Of a stretch of 64,000 nt of DNA, positions 44,926-52,541 are shown in pieces. The notes beneath the pieces were generated by a model. It was not told the origin of the DNA, ran no database searches, and was given only the letters and a program-made list of their open reading frames with translations. The stretch is from positions 1 to 64,000 of the forward strand of contig NZ_MLBG01000012.1 in assembly GCF_001936595.1 (NCBI RefSeq). Reading direction: 5' to 3'. Source of the DNA: Desulfovibrio sp. DV. GTDB taxonomy: Bacteria; Desulfobacterota; Desulfovibrionia; Desulfovibrionales; Desulfovibrionaceae. Numbering within the stretch: position 1 is the first letter of the stretch; the number at the start of each line of letters is the position of its first letter. The translations under genes were made by a program, and so were the position numbers.

Positions 44926-45642
44926 ATGAGCTACCCGTACCGCTCGATGCAAACGACGCAGTCCCGCGTCGAGGTTGTAAACGCCTTCATGCGCGGCGTC
45001 TACGGCTGGATGAGCCTGGGTCTGCTGGTCACCGCTGCAGCTTCGGTCTTTGTGGTCTCAAGCCCGGCCCTCATGCAGACCGTCTTTAGCAATTCCATCG
45101 TTTTCTACGGCCTGATCATCGCCGAACTGGCCCTGGTCGTCGGCCTGTCCGCCGCCATAAACCGCCTGTCCGCCGGCACGGCCAGCGCTCTTTTCATGCT
45201 CTACAGCGCGCTTAACGGCGTCACCCTGTCCTCCATCTTCATCATCTACACCCAGGCCACGATCTTCAAGGCCTTCCTGGTCACCGGCGGCATGTTCGGG
45301 GCCATGAGCCTGTACGGCCTCATGACCAAACGCGACCTGACCAGCCTTGGCAGCTTCATGTTCATGGGCCTTATTGGCGTGATCATCGCCTCGGTGGTCA
45401 ATATCTTCACCAAAAGCGCCATGATGGACTTCATCATCTCCTGTGTGGGCGTGCTGGTGTTCACGGGCCTGACCGCCTATGACACCCAAAAGCTCAAGGT
45501 CATGGGCGACATGGCTCCGGCCGACGACGCCACGGCCGTGCGGCGCGGCACCATCCTTGGGGCGCTGACCCTCTACCTCGACTTCATCAACCTGTTCCTC
45601 ATGATGCTGCGCCTTTTTGGCGGCGGATCGAGCAGGGACTAG
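44926..45642 (+). CDS. Bax inhibitor-1/YccA family membrane protein
   Basis: The 238-aa protein has seven predicted transmembrane helices, starting VYGWMSLGLLVTAAAS, with the family-typical LTAYDTQKLK and final helix LYLDFINLFLMMLRLFG. In bacteria YccA-like members interact with FtsH and BI-1 members can leak calcium ions. GGAGGA is 5 bases before ATG 44926. Monocistronic. Confidence 0.92.
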   Translation: MSYPYRSMQTTQSRVEVVNAFMRGVYGWMSLGLLVTAAASVFVVSSPALMQTVFSNSIVFYGLIIAELALVVGLSAAINRLSAGTASALFMLYSALNGVTLSSIFIIYTQATIFKAFLVTGGMFGAMSLYGLMTKRDLTSLGSFMFMGLIGVIIASVVNIFTKSAMMDFIISCVGVLVFTGLTAYDTQKLKVMGDMAPADDATAVRRGTILGALTLYLDFINLFLMMLRLFGGGSSRD

Positions 45643-45659
45643 GCTCTTCATTCCCAAAT

Positions 45660-45693
45660 GCCCGTTTCCGGCCAGCCCTGGCCGGAAACGGGC
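45660..45693. terminator. Strong hairpin between the BI-1 and LpxK-like genes
   Basis: A 15-bp perfect stem (45661-45675 with 45678-45692), extended by one G-C pair, has a 2-base loop. There is no T-run. It is 17 bases past the BI-1 stop and ends 10 bases before the next ATG, so it may terminate or affect translation. Confidence 0.6.
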
Positions 45694-45703
45694 AATCCCC
45701 GCC

Positions 45704-46867
45704 ATGGCCAACGCACGTCGCACCCGGCGGCGAAGGGACAAACCTTCCCGCCCATCCACCCTCGCGTCTCCACGTCCGGTTCCCGGCGACCTCGGCCGCC
45801 GGCTCCTTCGGGCGCTCCTCACCCCGCCGTCCAGGCTCTTCGCCCTCTACCGACGCCTGGAAGCCCGGTGCTTCGCCCTGGGGCTGGCCAAGGTCTGCCG
45901 GCCGGCAGCCGCCACGGTGGCGGTCGGCGGCATGTCCCGGGAATGCCGGGGCCGGGTGCTGCTGACCTCCTGGCTCCTGGGCTGGGCCGCCGCCCGGGGA
46001 GTGGGCGCGGCCGTGGCCGGGCCGGTCGGCGACGGCTGTCCGCCGGCCCACCCGTTCCAGGTCATGCCCGGCACCCACCCGGACGAGGCCGGCGTCGAGG
46101 CGGCGCTGCTGGCCCGCTATGCTCCGTCAGGCCGCATCCTCATCGACGCCGACCCGCGCAGCGCCGCCACTTCGGCCATACGCACCTTCGGCCCGGACAT
46201 GCTGGTGCTCCAGGACGCCCTGGGCCAGCCGCGCCTGCGCCGGGACCTGGAACTGGCCATCCTCACCCCGGACGACCTGGGCCCGGACTTCGGCCGGGTG
46301 TTCCCGGCCGGCTCCTGGCGACGCGGCGCAGACGTCTTGTCCCAGGCCGCCGCCTTTGTCATCCACGCCGGCCCCTACACCATGGCTGCCGCCATGGCCG
46401 CCGCCGAAAAGCGTCTGGCCGCTTACGGCAAACCCGTTTTCGGCATGACCTTCGACCTCTGGCGCTGGCGCGGCCCTGACGGCCCGGCCGAGGCCTCGGA
46501 GTTGGCTGGCAAGCCGTACATCACCGTCCTTGGCGAGTCCGACCGCGACAGCCTGCCGGATCTCTTTCGCCGCGACCTCGAAGCCGCGCCGCGCATGGCC
46601 TTTTTCGTCCACGACCGCCACCGCTTCACCCGCCAGGACTTCGAACACCTGCGGGCCGATGCCATCCGGCTGCGGGCCGCAACCATCGTGACCAGCCCGC
46701 GCTTCGATCTCAAGCTGCGCCAGGGCGCGGCCCATCTGGACGGCCTGACCGTGTGGACGTATGATCCGGAAGTGGTCTTTGGCCCGACGCTTTTTACCGA
46801 CCAGCCGTTTCTGGCCTGGTGGGAAGACCATTTCGGCGCCGTCTTGTCCCAACGTCTGACCGACTAG
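45704..46867 (+). CDS. LpxK-like protein lacking the kinase motifs
   Basis: The roughly 387-aa protein is collinear with tetraacyldisaccharide 4'-kinase: SRLFALYRRLEARCFALGL at the N-terminus, TSWLLGWAAARG after the P-loop position, DMLVLQDALGQPRLRRDLEL and GRVFPAGSWRRGADVL. The Walker A GGTGKTP is replaced by ECRGRVL, and the catalytic DDGxQH block is QDALGQP. Lipid A 4'-phosphorylation is therefore unlikely. The frame is clean and long, so it is not obviously decaying. The start is uncertain (45704 or upstream 45617). It nearly abuts a Liv-type lipoprotein gene (8-base gap). Confidence 0.75.
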   Translation: MANARRTRRRRDKPSRPSTLASPRPVPGDLGRRLLRALLTPPSRLFALYRRLEARCFALGLAKVCRPAAATVAVGGMSRECRGRVLLTSWLLGWAAARGVGAAVAGPVGDGCPPAHPFQVMPGTHPDEAGVEAALLARYAPSGRILIDADPRSAATSAIRTFGPDMLVLQDALGQPRLRRDLELAILTPDDLGPDFGRVFPAGSWRRGADVLSQAAAFVIHAGPYTMAAAMAAAEKRLAAYGKPVFGMTFDLWRWRGPDGPAEASELAGKPYITVLGESDRDSLPDLFRRDLEAAPRMAFFVHDRHRFTRQDFEHLRADAIRLRAATIVTSPRFDLKLRQGAAHLDGLTVWTYDPEVVFGPTLFTDQPFLAWWEDHFGAVLSQRLTD

Positions 46868-46875
46868 GAGCGCCC

Positions 46876-48054
46876 ATGCCAAAGCGCCGCCGCCCCTCGT
46901 TGCCGGCCTTGCTTGCGGCCCTGGCCCTGGGAACCGGACTCCTCGCCATAGCCGGCTGCTTCGGCCGCAAAACCCCGGAACTGCGCCTGGGTTTCATCGC
47001 CACCTTCAGCGGCGAAGACTTCCGGACCGGACGCGACGCCCTGGAAGCGGCCCGGTTCGCCGTGGACGCCGCCAATGCCGCCGGCCAACCGCGCATCAAC
47101 GGCACACCCTGCCAGGTCCGCCTCTTTATCGCCGATGACAAGGATTCCCCGGAAGAAGCGGCCCGGGCGGTCAAAAAACTGGTGGAAAAAGACGGCGTCA
47201 CCGCCATCATCGGCCCGTACGCCAGCACCCAGGCCGATGCCGCCGCCCTGGCCGCCGAAAGCCTCGGCATCCCGCTCATTGCCCCATCGTCCACGGCTGC
47301 CGTGGTCACGGCCGGGCGGCCCCACATCTTCCGCATCGCCTTCACCGACGCCTTCCAGGGCACGGTGCTCGGCCGGCTGGCCAGCCGGGAACTGGGGCTC
47401 ACCCGGGTAGCCATCATTGCCAACGAGGACGATCTCTCCAGCCAGTCCCTCACCGCCGCCTTTGCCCAGGCCTTTACCGCCTGCGGCGGCAGCCCGTCCG
47501 TGTTTTTTTACGAGGACCGCACCCGGCAGTTCGGAGCCGTCCTGGGGCAAGCCCTGGCCGGTGCGCCGCAGGGCCTGCTTTTGCCGGTGCCCGGCAAGGA
47601 GGCGGTGCTGCTTGGCCTGGCCGCCCGCAAGGCCGGCTTCACCGGCATCCTCATGGGCGGCGATACCTGGGACGGCCCGGAAGTCTCCCGCCTGGCCGCC
47701 TTTGACGGCGCGTATTTCGTGGACCACTGGCGCCAGGAAGCCCCGGGGACGCGGGCTGCCGCCTACTCCGCCGCCTTCGCCCGGGACGGCAAACGCCAGC
47801 CCACCGAGCTCGGAGCCCTGACCCAGGACGCCGTAGACGTGCTCGTCGCAGCCGCAACCCGGGCCGGCTCCGTCGAACCCAAAGCCCTCACGCAGGCCCT
47901 GCTCGAACTGCCGCCCCACGACGGGGTCACCGGCACCTTCGACTTCATCGACGACGGCAACCCGGTCAAATCCCTCTACATCAGCCGCGTTGCCGGCGGC
48001 GGCTCCCGCCTCGACACCATCGAAGCCCCACCCCCGCAGCCGTGCATCCAGTGA
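46876..48054 (+). CDS. Branched-chain amino acid-type substrate-binding lipoprotein
   Basis: The 392-aa protein has lipobox IAGC (Cys28) and a Peripla_BP_6 fold: LRLGFIATFSGEDF, DDKDSPEEAARAVKKLV, IIGPYASTQADA, PLIAPSSTA and GGDTWDGPEV. It should capture an amino acid or similar ligand. No Liv permease or ATPase genes are present. GGAG precedes ATG 46876, 8 bases after the LpxK-like stop, indicating co-transcription. A hairpin repeat follows. Confidence 0.88.
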   Translation: MPKRRRPSLPALLAALALGTGLLAIAGCFGRKTPELRLGFIATFSGEDFRTGRDALEAARFAVDAANAAGQPRINGTPCQVRLFIADDKDSPEEAARAVKKLVEKDGVTAIIGPYASTQADAAALAAESLGIPLIAPSSTAAVVTAGRPHIFRIAFTDAFQGTVLGRLASRELGLTRVAIIANEDDLSSQSLTAAFAQAFTACGGSPSVFFYEDRTRQFGAVLGQALAGAPQGLLLPVPGKEAVLLGLAARKAGFTGILMGGDTWDGPEVSRLAAFDGAYFVDHWRQEAPGTRAAAYSAAFARDGKRQPTELGALTQDAVDVLVAAATRAGSVEPKALTQALLELPPHDGVTGTFDFIDDGNPVKSLYISRVAGGGSRLDTIEAPPPQPCIQ

Positions 48055-48116
48055 GGGAGAGAGGGGGAGTGCGGGAAGGGAGTGCGGAGAGGAAGAGGGG
48101 GAGAGGAGAGGAAGAG

Positions 48117-48343
48117 TGCCTCCGGGGTCCGGGGGGATGATCCCCCGGACCCCGCAACGGGAGAAGTTTTTTAGAGGCGGTCTTGGTGTAGGCCGGAAGT
48201 GGGAGCTTGACGGGAAGCATCGTTGCTGCGGCGGCCAACGGGCCTGATTCGCTTTGGAATCAGGCCTGGAGAGTTTGATTTGAGGGTGCGCCTTGTCAGG
48301 TCGATGCGCGAAAGTGGAGCAGGAAAAGATGGGAAGGGGCCGG
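48117..48343 (+). repeat. 3'-UTR hairpin repeat composite after the Liv-type gene
   Basis: After an AG-rich tract from the stop comes TGCCTCC, then a 12-bp perfect stem (48124-48135 with 48142-48153), CGCAACGGG and a T6 run (48167-48172). GCTTGACGGGAAGC, GTTGCTGCGGCGGCC, a second hairpin, AGTTTGATTTGA and AAGGGGCCGG follow. The first hairpin may be a working terminator. Nothing coding in 48055-48410. Confidence 0.83.
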
Positions 48344-48410
48344 CGCGATCCGGTCAGGGTGGGATCACGCCGGCCGAGGATAATACCGGGGCGCCTTGCG
48401 CGGCGATTCG

Positions 48411-49145
48411 TTAGGCGCCAAGCACCTGGGTGGCCGTGGCCGCGACGCACAGGCCGGCGGTGCCGGCCGGCCAGGGAACGGCCGGTTCGCGGCCAAGGGG
48501 CGACGCCGGCGGTGCCGTTGCCTCGGTGAGGCGCTGGGCCGCCTCCTCCCGGGGCCACGCGGCCAGGCCAGCCGCAAACAAGGCCCGCAGCAGGGCCATG
48601 CCGCCGCATTGCCGGCTCACCGCCGTATCCGACCAGACATGGTCGGCCACATACCTGCCCGACACATACGCCGTCGTGAAGCTCCACAGATAGGGGCTCG
48701 GCACGGGCGGCGTCCGACGGCGGTAGCCAAAGCCGTTATAGCGCTCCAGCACATAGGCCACCCCGGCCACGCTCCAGTCGTCCCAGGCGTCGAGCCCGGC
48801 CAGGGCCAGGGCGTCGGCAGCGCTGTCCTCCCAGGCAAAGGGCGGGGTTCCGGCCAGGGGGCGGCCCTTGGGCACACGCACGGTGCGCCCGGCCAGCGGG
48901 TCGCCGTTATGCAGGTGGCGGGTAAAATCCAGGCTGGCTTCCAGGGCGTGGATGATGGCCACGACAAACCAGGGCACGCCGACCCGGTCGCCGACGGCCT
49001 GATAGCGGTTCCTCCGGGCCGGTTCGGCCATGCGCCGGGCCAGACGGGCGACTTCCTCCGCCCGTTCGGGGCGGATGGCGGCAGCAGCGTAAAGGTTGCG
49101 GTATTCTTCGGCCAGGGACGGGGTGAAGGCAACGGCTCGCGACAT
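48411..49145 (-). CDS. Lysozyme-like putative peptidoglycan hydrolase
   Basis: The 244-aa protein contains the order VPWFVVAIIHALEASLDF, LHNGDPLAGRT, WSVAGVAYVLERYNGFGYR and SPYLWSFTTAY. I associate this with a lysozyme-like family seen in proteobacterial and phage contexts; the conserved Glu in HALEAS would be the catalytic candidate. No classical signal peptide is visible, so export is unclear. ATG 49145 has AGGAG 7 bases upstream. Confidence in the frame is high, in the function moderate. Confidence 0.62.
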   Translation of the reverse strand: MSRAVAFTPSLAEEYRNLYAAAAIRPERAEEVARLARRMAEPARRNRYQAVGDRVGVPWFVVAIIHALEASLDFTRHLHNGDPLAGRTVRVPKGRPLAGTPPFAWEDSAADALALAGLDAWDDWSVAGVAYVLERYNGFGYRRRTPPVPSPYLWSFTTAYVSGRYVADHVWSDTAVSRQCGGMALLRALFAAGLAAWPREEAAQRLTEATAPPASPLGREPAVPWPAGTAGLCVAATATQVLGA

Positions 49146-49274
49146 GAAAGGACTCCTGCGGTTGTGGGTTTCGCGACACTCCCACAACTCTATGAGTCCA
49201 CGCCGGGGCGATTTCGTCAAGCCCGAAAGATGCGCGCCGCCCGGACTGGCAACCCGCGCCAAGCCCCCTTTCCA

Positions 49275-49335
49275 AACTTCTCCCTTTGCAGGTGTCCGGG
49301 GGGATCATCCCCCCGGCCGCCGGAGGCACTCTTCC
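49275..49335 (-). repeat. 3'-UTR hairpin repeat after the histidine kinase gene
   Basis: On the minus strand, 45 bases past the stop at 49380, there is AGTGCCTCCGGCGGCC, CCGGGGGG-ATGAT-CCCCCCGG (49296-49316), ACACCTGCAAAGGGAGAAG. G-run variant. Confidence 0.8.
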
Positions 49336-49379
49336 TCTCCTCTCTCACATCCCCCCAACCAACCCAACCATACGACAAT

Positions 49380-50846
49380 CTAGCGGCGGATGGCGGCTTT
49401 GTCCGGGGTGCGGGGCTTGGGGAAGGCCACGGTGACGGTGGTGCCTTTTTGTTCGGAGGTGGCCATGGCGATCCTGGCCCCGTGGGTTTCGGCAATGAGC
49501 TTGGCCCCGTAGGCACCAAGGCCGGTGCCGTCTTTCTTGCCGGCGGTGGCGAATTTGCTGAAGAAGCGTCCGCGCACCGGGGCCGGCACGGCTCCGGCGT
49601 TGTGCACGGCCACGTCCAGGGTGCGGCCTTCGATCAGGGCCACCGTCACCCGCTCTCCGGCCGGCGAGGCCTCCAGGGCGTTTTTGATCAGGTTCGAAAA
49701 CATGGTATAGAGCAGCATTTCTTCGCCGCGAACCGAGAACGTATCGTCCTCGGCCCGGGTGCGGCCGCGCACGGTCACTTCGAGGCTCAGGTCCGTGGCC
49801 TCGATGACCCCGCGCAACTCGCCGGCGATGTTGTCCAGGATGGGCAGGATGTCCACCTGCTGGGGCGAGAGCTCGTAGACGCCGCGCTCCATGCGGTAGA
49901 GGTCGAGGGACTGGTTGATCATGTTGAGCATCCGGTAGCCGGCGTGCTGCATGAGGCTGAGCATGTCGTTTTGCCGCTCGGTGAGGTTGCCGTCGCGGCG
50001 AAGGAGCTGGGGCAGGGTGAGCACGGCGGTCAGCGGCGACTTGAGATCGTGCCGGGTCATGCGTTCCACGTCTTCGCGCAGGCGTTCGGCCTTTTTGCGG
50101 TCCGTGACGTCAACAATGGTGTAGCCCAGGATGTCGGCGAAATGGGTGGCGAATTCCGAGCCTTTCTCGCTGGTGTAGCGGTGCGGGTTGGAATCGAAGA
50201 AGCTTAGGATGCCGACGAGCTTTTGCGGACCGAACTTGTCGCGCAGCGGATAGATGAAGCACGAGCCCAAAAGCAGGACCTTGCGTTCGGAGCAAAAGCC
50301 CGGACCGAAGAAAAATTCCGGATTGGGCACGGCCTTGATGGACCCCATAAACGGTCCCGGACCGGTGGCCTTGGGCATGAGCTGGGCCAGCCCCTTGCGC
50401 AGATCGGCCGCCTCGGCCAGCCGTGCGCCGGGCGGTTCGAAGGGGGCGTATTCGCCGGCGTCGAGCAGCAGGCTGACGGCGCGCAGTCCGAAGAGTTCCT
50501 GGATGCGGTCGAGCACAACCGGCAGATCCTCATGGGCGCGCATGAGTTCCACCACCCGGATGGCTTTGCGAAATTTTTCAAAGGCCGTGAAACTGCCCTC
50601 AAAGCGGTCCACCACGGTCTTGAGCTTGGCCTGCAAATCCACGCACTGCTTGCGGTTGCGCTCGGTTTCCTTGCGGCTGTCGAGGAGTTCGGCCTGGGCC
50701 AGGGCCGTGGCGTTGGCCCGCATTTTCACGGTCCGGCGCAGTTCGGCCATGGTTTTTTTAAACTGATAGGTGTTATGGTCGGCAAAGGCTTCTTCCAGGG
50801 CGAGCAGGCGCTCCTGGATGTCTGGAAAGTCGAGGGAATCGGCCAT
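49380..50846 (-). CDS. Cytoplasmic sensor histidine kinase
   Basis: The 488-aa protein has an N-terminal coiled coil (about 1-95), a GAF/DUF484-like domain (about 100-250), a HisKA with His in TRHDLKSPLTAVL (about residue 270) and a HATPase (about 370-480; NLIKNALEASP, GTGLGAYGAKLI). No membrane segments. No response regulator adjacent. It is divergent from the dacA-like gene; 50847-51212 between them shows no further gene. Confidence 0.92.
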   Translation of the reverse strand: MADSLDFPDIQERLLALEEAFADHNTYQFKKTMAELRRTVKMRANATALAQAELLDSRKETERNRKQCVDLQAKLKTVVDRFEGSFTAFEKFRKAIRVVELMRAHEDLPVVLDRIQELFGLRAVSLLLDAGEYAPFEPPGARLAEAADLRKGLAQLMPKATGPGPFMGSIKAVPNPEFFFGPGFCSERKVLLLGSCFIYPLRDKFGPQKLVGILSFFDSNPHRYTSEKGSEFATHFADILGYTIVDVTDRKKAERLREDVERMTRHDLKSPLTAVLTLPQLLRRDGNLTERQNDMLSLMQHAGYRMLNMINQSLDLYRMERGVYELSPQQVDILPILDNIAGELRGVIEATDLSLEVTVRGRTRAEDDTFSVRGEEMLLYTMFSNLIKNALEASPAGERVTVALIEGRTLDVAVHNAGAVPAPVRGRFFSKFATAGKKDGTGLGAYGAKLIAETHGARIAMATSEQKGTTVTVAFPKPRTPDKAAIRR

Positions 50847-51212
50847 GGATGGGATCAGCGCCAGCCGGCGGCAAGGTGGTTGGAGGTCTCAGTACGGCAA
50901 CACAAAACCCCGGCCGCCCCCGGCACGCAGAGGGCAGGACGGACGGACAGACGACCACCGGCACAAGGACAGTCGGCCGGACAGGACAAGACGCAATCGA
51001 AACGCGGCATGGAGGGCTCCCTGGGTGAAGCGAGGCCCCCGACGTCTCCCCGCTCCATGACGGCATCCTACGGCAAGCGCCCCCCGGGTGCAACGCCGGG
51101 AATCCGGGCTTTTGACTTTCCTTATCGGCGCGGGTAAAAGCGCAACGTCGCTTCCGGCGCAACCGCCGGCATCACGTCTGGCCCTTTCGCCACGCAAGGG
51201 GAATCCGTTTCC
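50847..51212. other. Divergent intergenic region
   Basis: 366 bases between two divergent genes, presumably with both promoters. I could not identify convincing promoter hexamers or an operator. Confidence 0.45.
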
Positions 51213-52373
51213 ATGCACAACGCACTTCGCGCCCTGATCATAGCCCTTGTGGCCGCCCTGGTCTTTGTTACCGCTCCGGTCGTGGAGAATGCCCAGGCCC
51301 TGGCCAAGGACACCGGCCGCACCGAAAAGCACCCGGCCAAGCCCGCCGCCCGCAAAGCAGCCAAAGCCGAAAAGCCGGCCAAAGCCAATACTGCGGCCAA
51401 AGTCGAAAAACCGGCCAAACGGGCCAAGGCGGCCGTGGCCGAGGGCGCGGCCAAAAAGCCCCGGCGCGGCCGGAAAGCCGCTGCGCCGATCAACCCCGAC
51501 ATCGAAAACGAAGAAGGCGACATCGGTGCCTGCGCCGTACCGACGCTGACCGTCAAGTCGGCCATCCTGTGGAACATGAACACCGGGGAGGTGCTCTACG
51601 AGCAAAACCCCGACGTGCAGATCCCGCCGGCTTCCCTGACCAAGGTGCTCACGCTCTATATCCTGTTCGACGCCATCCGCCAGGGCAAGCTGCGGCCCTG
51701 GGACGTCATCGAGGTGTCGGAGCGGGCCGCCACCCAGGGCGGCTCCAACATGCACCTGCGAAACGGCGAACAGGTCAAGATCACCGATCTCATCCAGGGC
51801 ATTGCCGTAGCCTCGGCCAACGACGCCTGCATGGCCATTGCCGACAACCTGGAAAACGGCAATGCCGAGGCCTTCGTGGCCCTTATGAACGACACGGCCA
51901 AGCGCCTGGGCATGACCAATTCCGTCTTCCACAACCCCAACGGCCTGCCGGCCGAGGGCCAGGTGACCACGGCCCGGGACATGCTCAAGCTGGCCGCTGC
52001 CTATCTGGAGCAGTTCCCCAAGGCGCTCACCATCCACTCCATCCAGTATTTCACCCACAACAACCGCCAGCGCCACAACGCCAATTCGCTGCTTGGCCGC
52101 TATGAAGGCGTGGACGGGCTCAAAACCGGGTTTGTGTGCGCCTCGGGCTACAACATCGTGGCCACGGCCAAGCGCGGCGACACCCGGCTGATCGCCGTGG
52201 TCCTGGGGTCGCGAAACCCGCGCGTTCGCGAGCGCGAGACCGTCAAGCTGCTGGATAAGGGCTTCAAGATCGTCCAGACCAAGAAGGCGGCCGTGCCGGT
52301 GGCCGCAGCCACGCCGGTGCCGGTGGCAACGGCCGCGCCGGTCGGTGGCGCACCTGCGCCGGCCCACCCCTGA
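51213..52373 (+). CDS. dacA: D-alanyl-D-alanine carboxypeptidase (PBP5/6 type)
   Basis: The 386-aa serine carboxypeptidase trims peptidoglycan pentapeptides. A signal peptide (1-30) is followed by an unusual 60-residue Lys/Ala/Pro-rich segment (PAKPAARKAAKAEKPAK), then the catalytic domain with SxxK (PPASLTKV), SxN (SAN) and KTG (LKTGF). The tail is Ala/Val/Pro-rich without the usual C-terminal amphipathic anchor domain. The basic insert may bind teichoic-like or lipid phosphates; that is speculation. A hairpin repeat follows the stop. Confidence 0.92.
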   Translation: MHNALRALIIALVAALVFVTAPVVENAQALAKDTGRTEKHPAKPAARKAAKAEKPAKANTAAKVEKPAKRAKAAVAEGAAKKPRRGRKAAAPINPDIENEEGDIGACAVPTLTVKSAILWNMNTGEVLYEQNPDVQIPPASLTKVLTLYILFDAIRQGKLRPWDVIEVSERAATQGGSNMHLRNGEQVKITDLIQGIAVASANDACMAIADNLENGNAEAFVALMNDTAKRLGMTNSVFHNPNGLPAEGQVTTARDMLKLAAAYLEQFPKALTIHSIQYFTHNNRQRHNANSLLGRYEGVDGLKTGFVCASGYNIVATAKRGDTRLIAVVLGSRNPRVRERETVKLLDKGFKIVQTKKAAVPVAAATPVPVATAAPVGGAPAPAHP

Positions 52374-52417
52374 CAGGCCCGAGGCAGAGGGAACGCAGAG
52401 GCGAGGAACGGGAAGAG

Positions 52418-52500
52418 TGCCTCCGGCGGCCAAAGGGACTGAGTCCCTTTGGAATCCCCTCCTGGAGGAGTTTGATTTGACTGTGGGCGTTGCTGCGCCG
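52418..52500 (+). repeat. 3'-UTR hairpin repeat after the dacA-like gene
   Basis: Starts 45 bases past the stop after a GA-rich tract: TGCCTCCGGCGGCC, CCAAAGGG-ACTGAGT-CCCTTTGG, AATCCCCTCCTGG, AGTTTGATTTGA and GTGGGCGTTGC. Confidence 0.87.
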
Positions 52501-52541
52501 GAGAGCTGTTTCAGGCCTGCCGGATCTCGTGAAAGCGGGGG

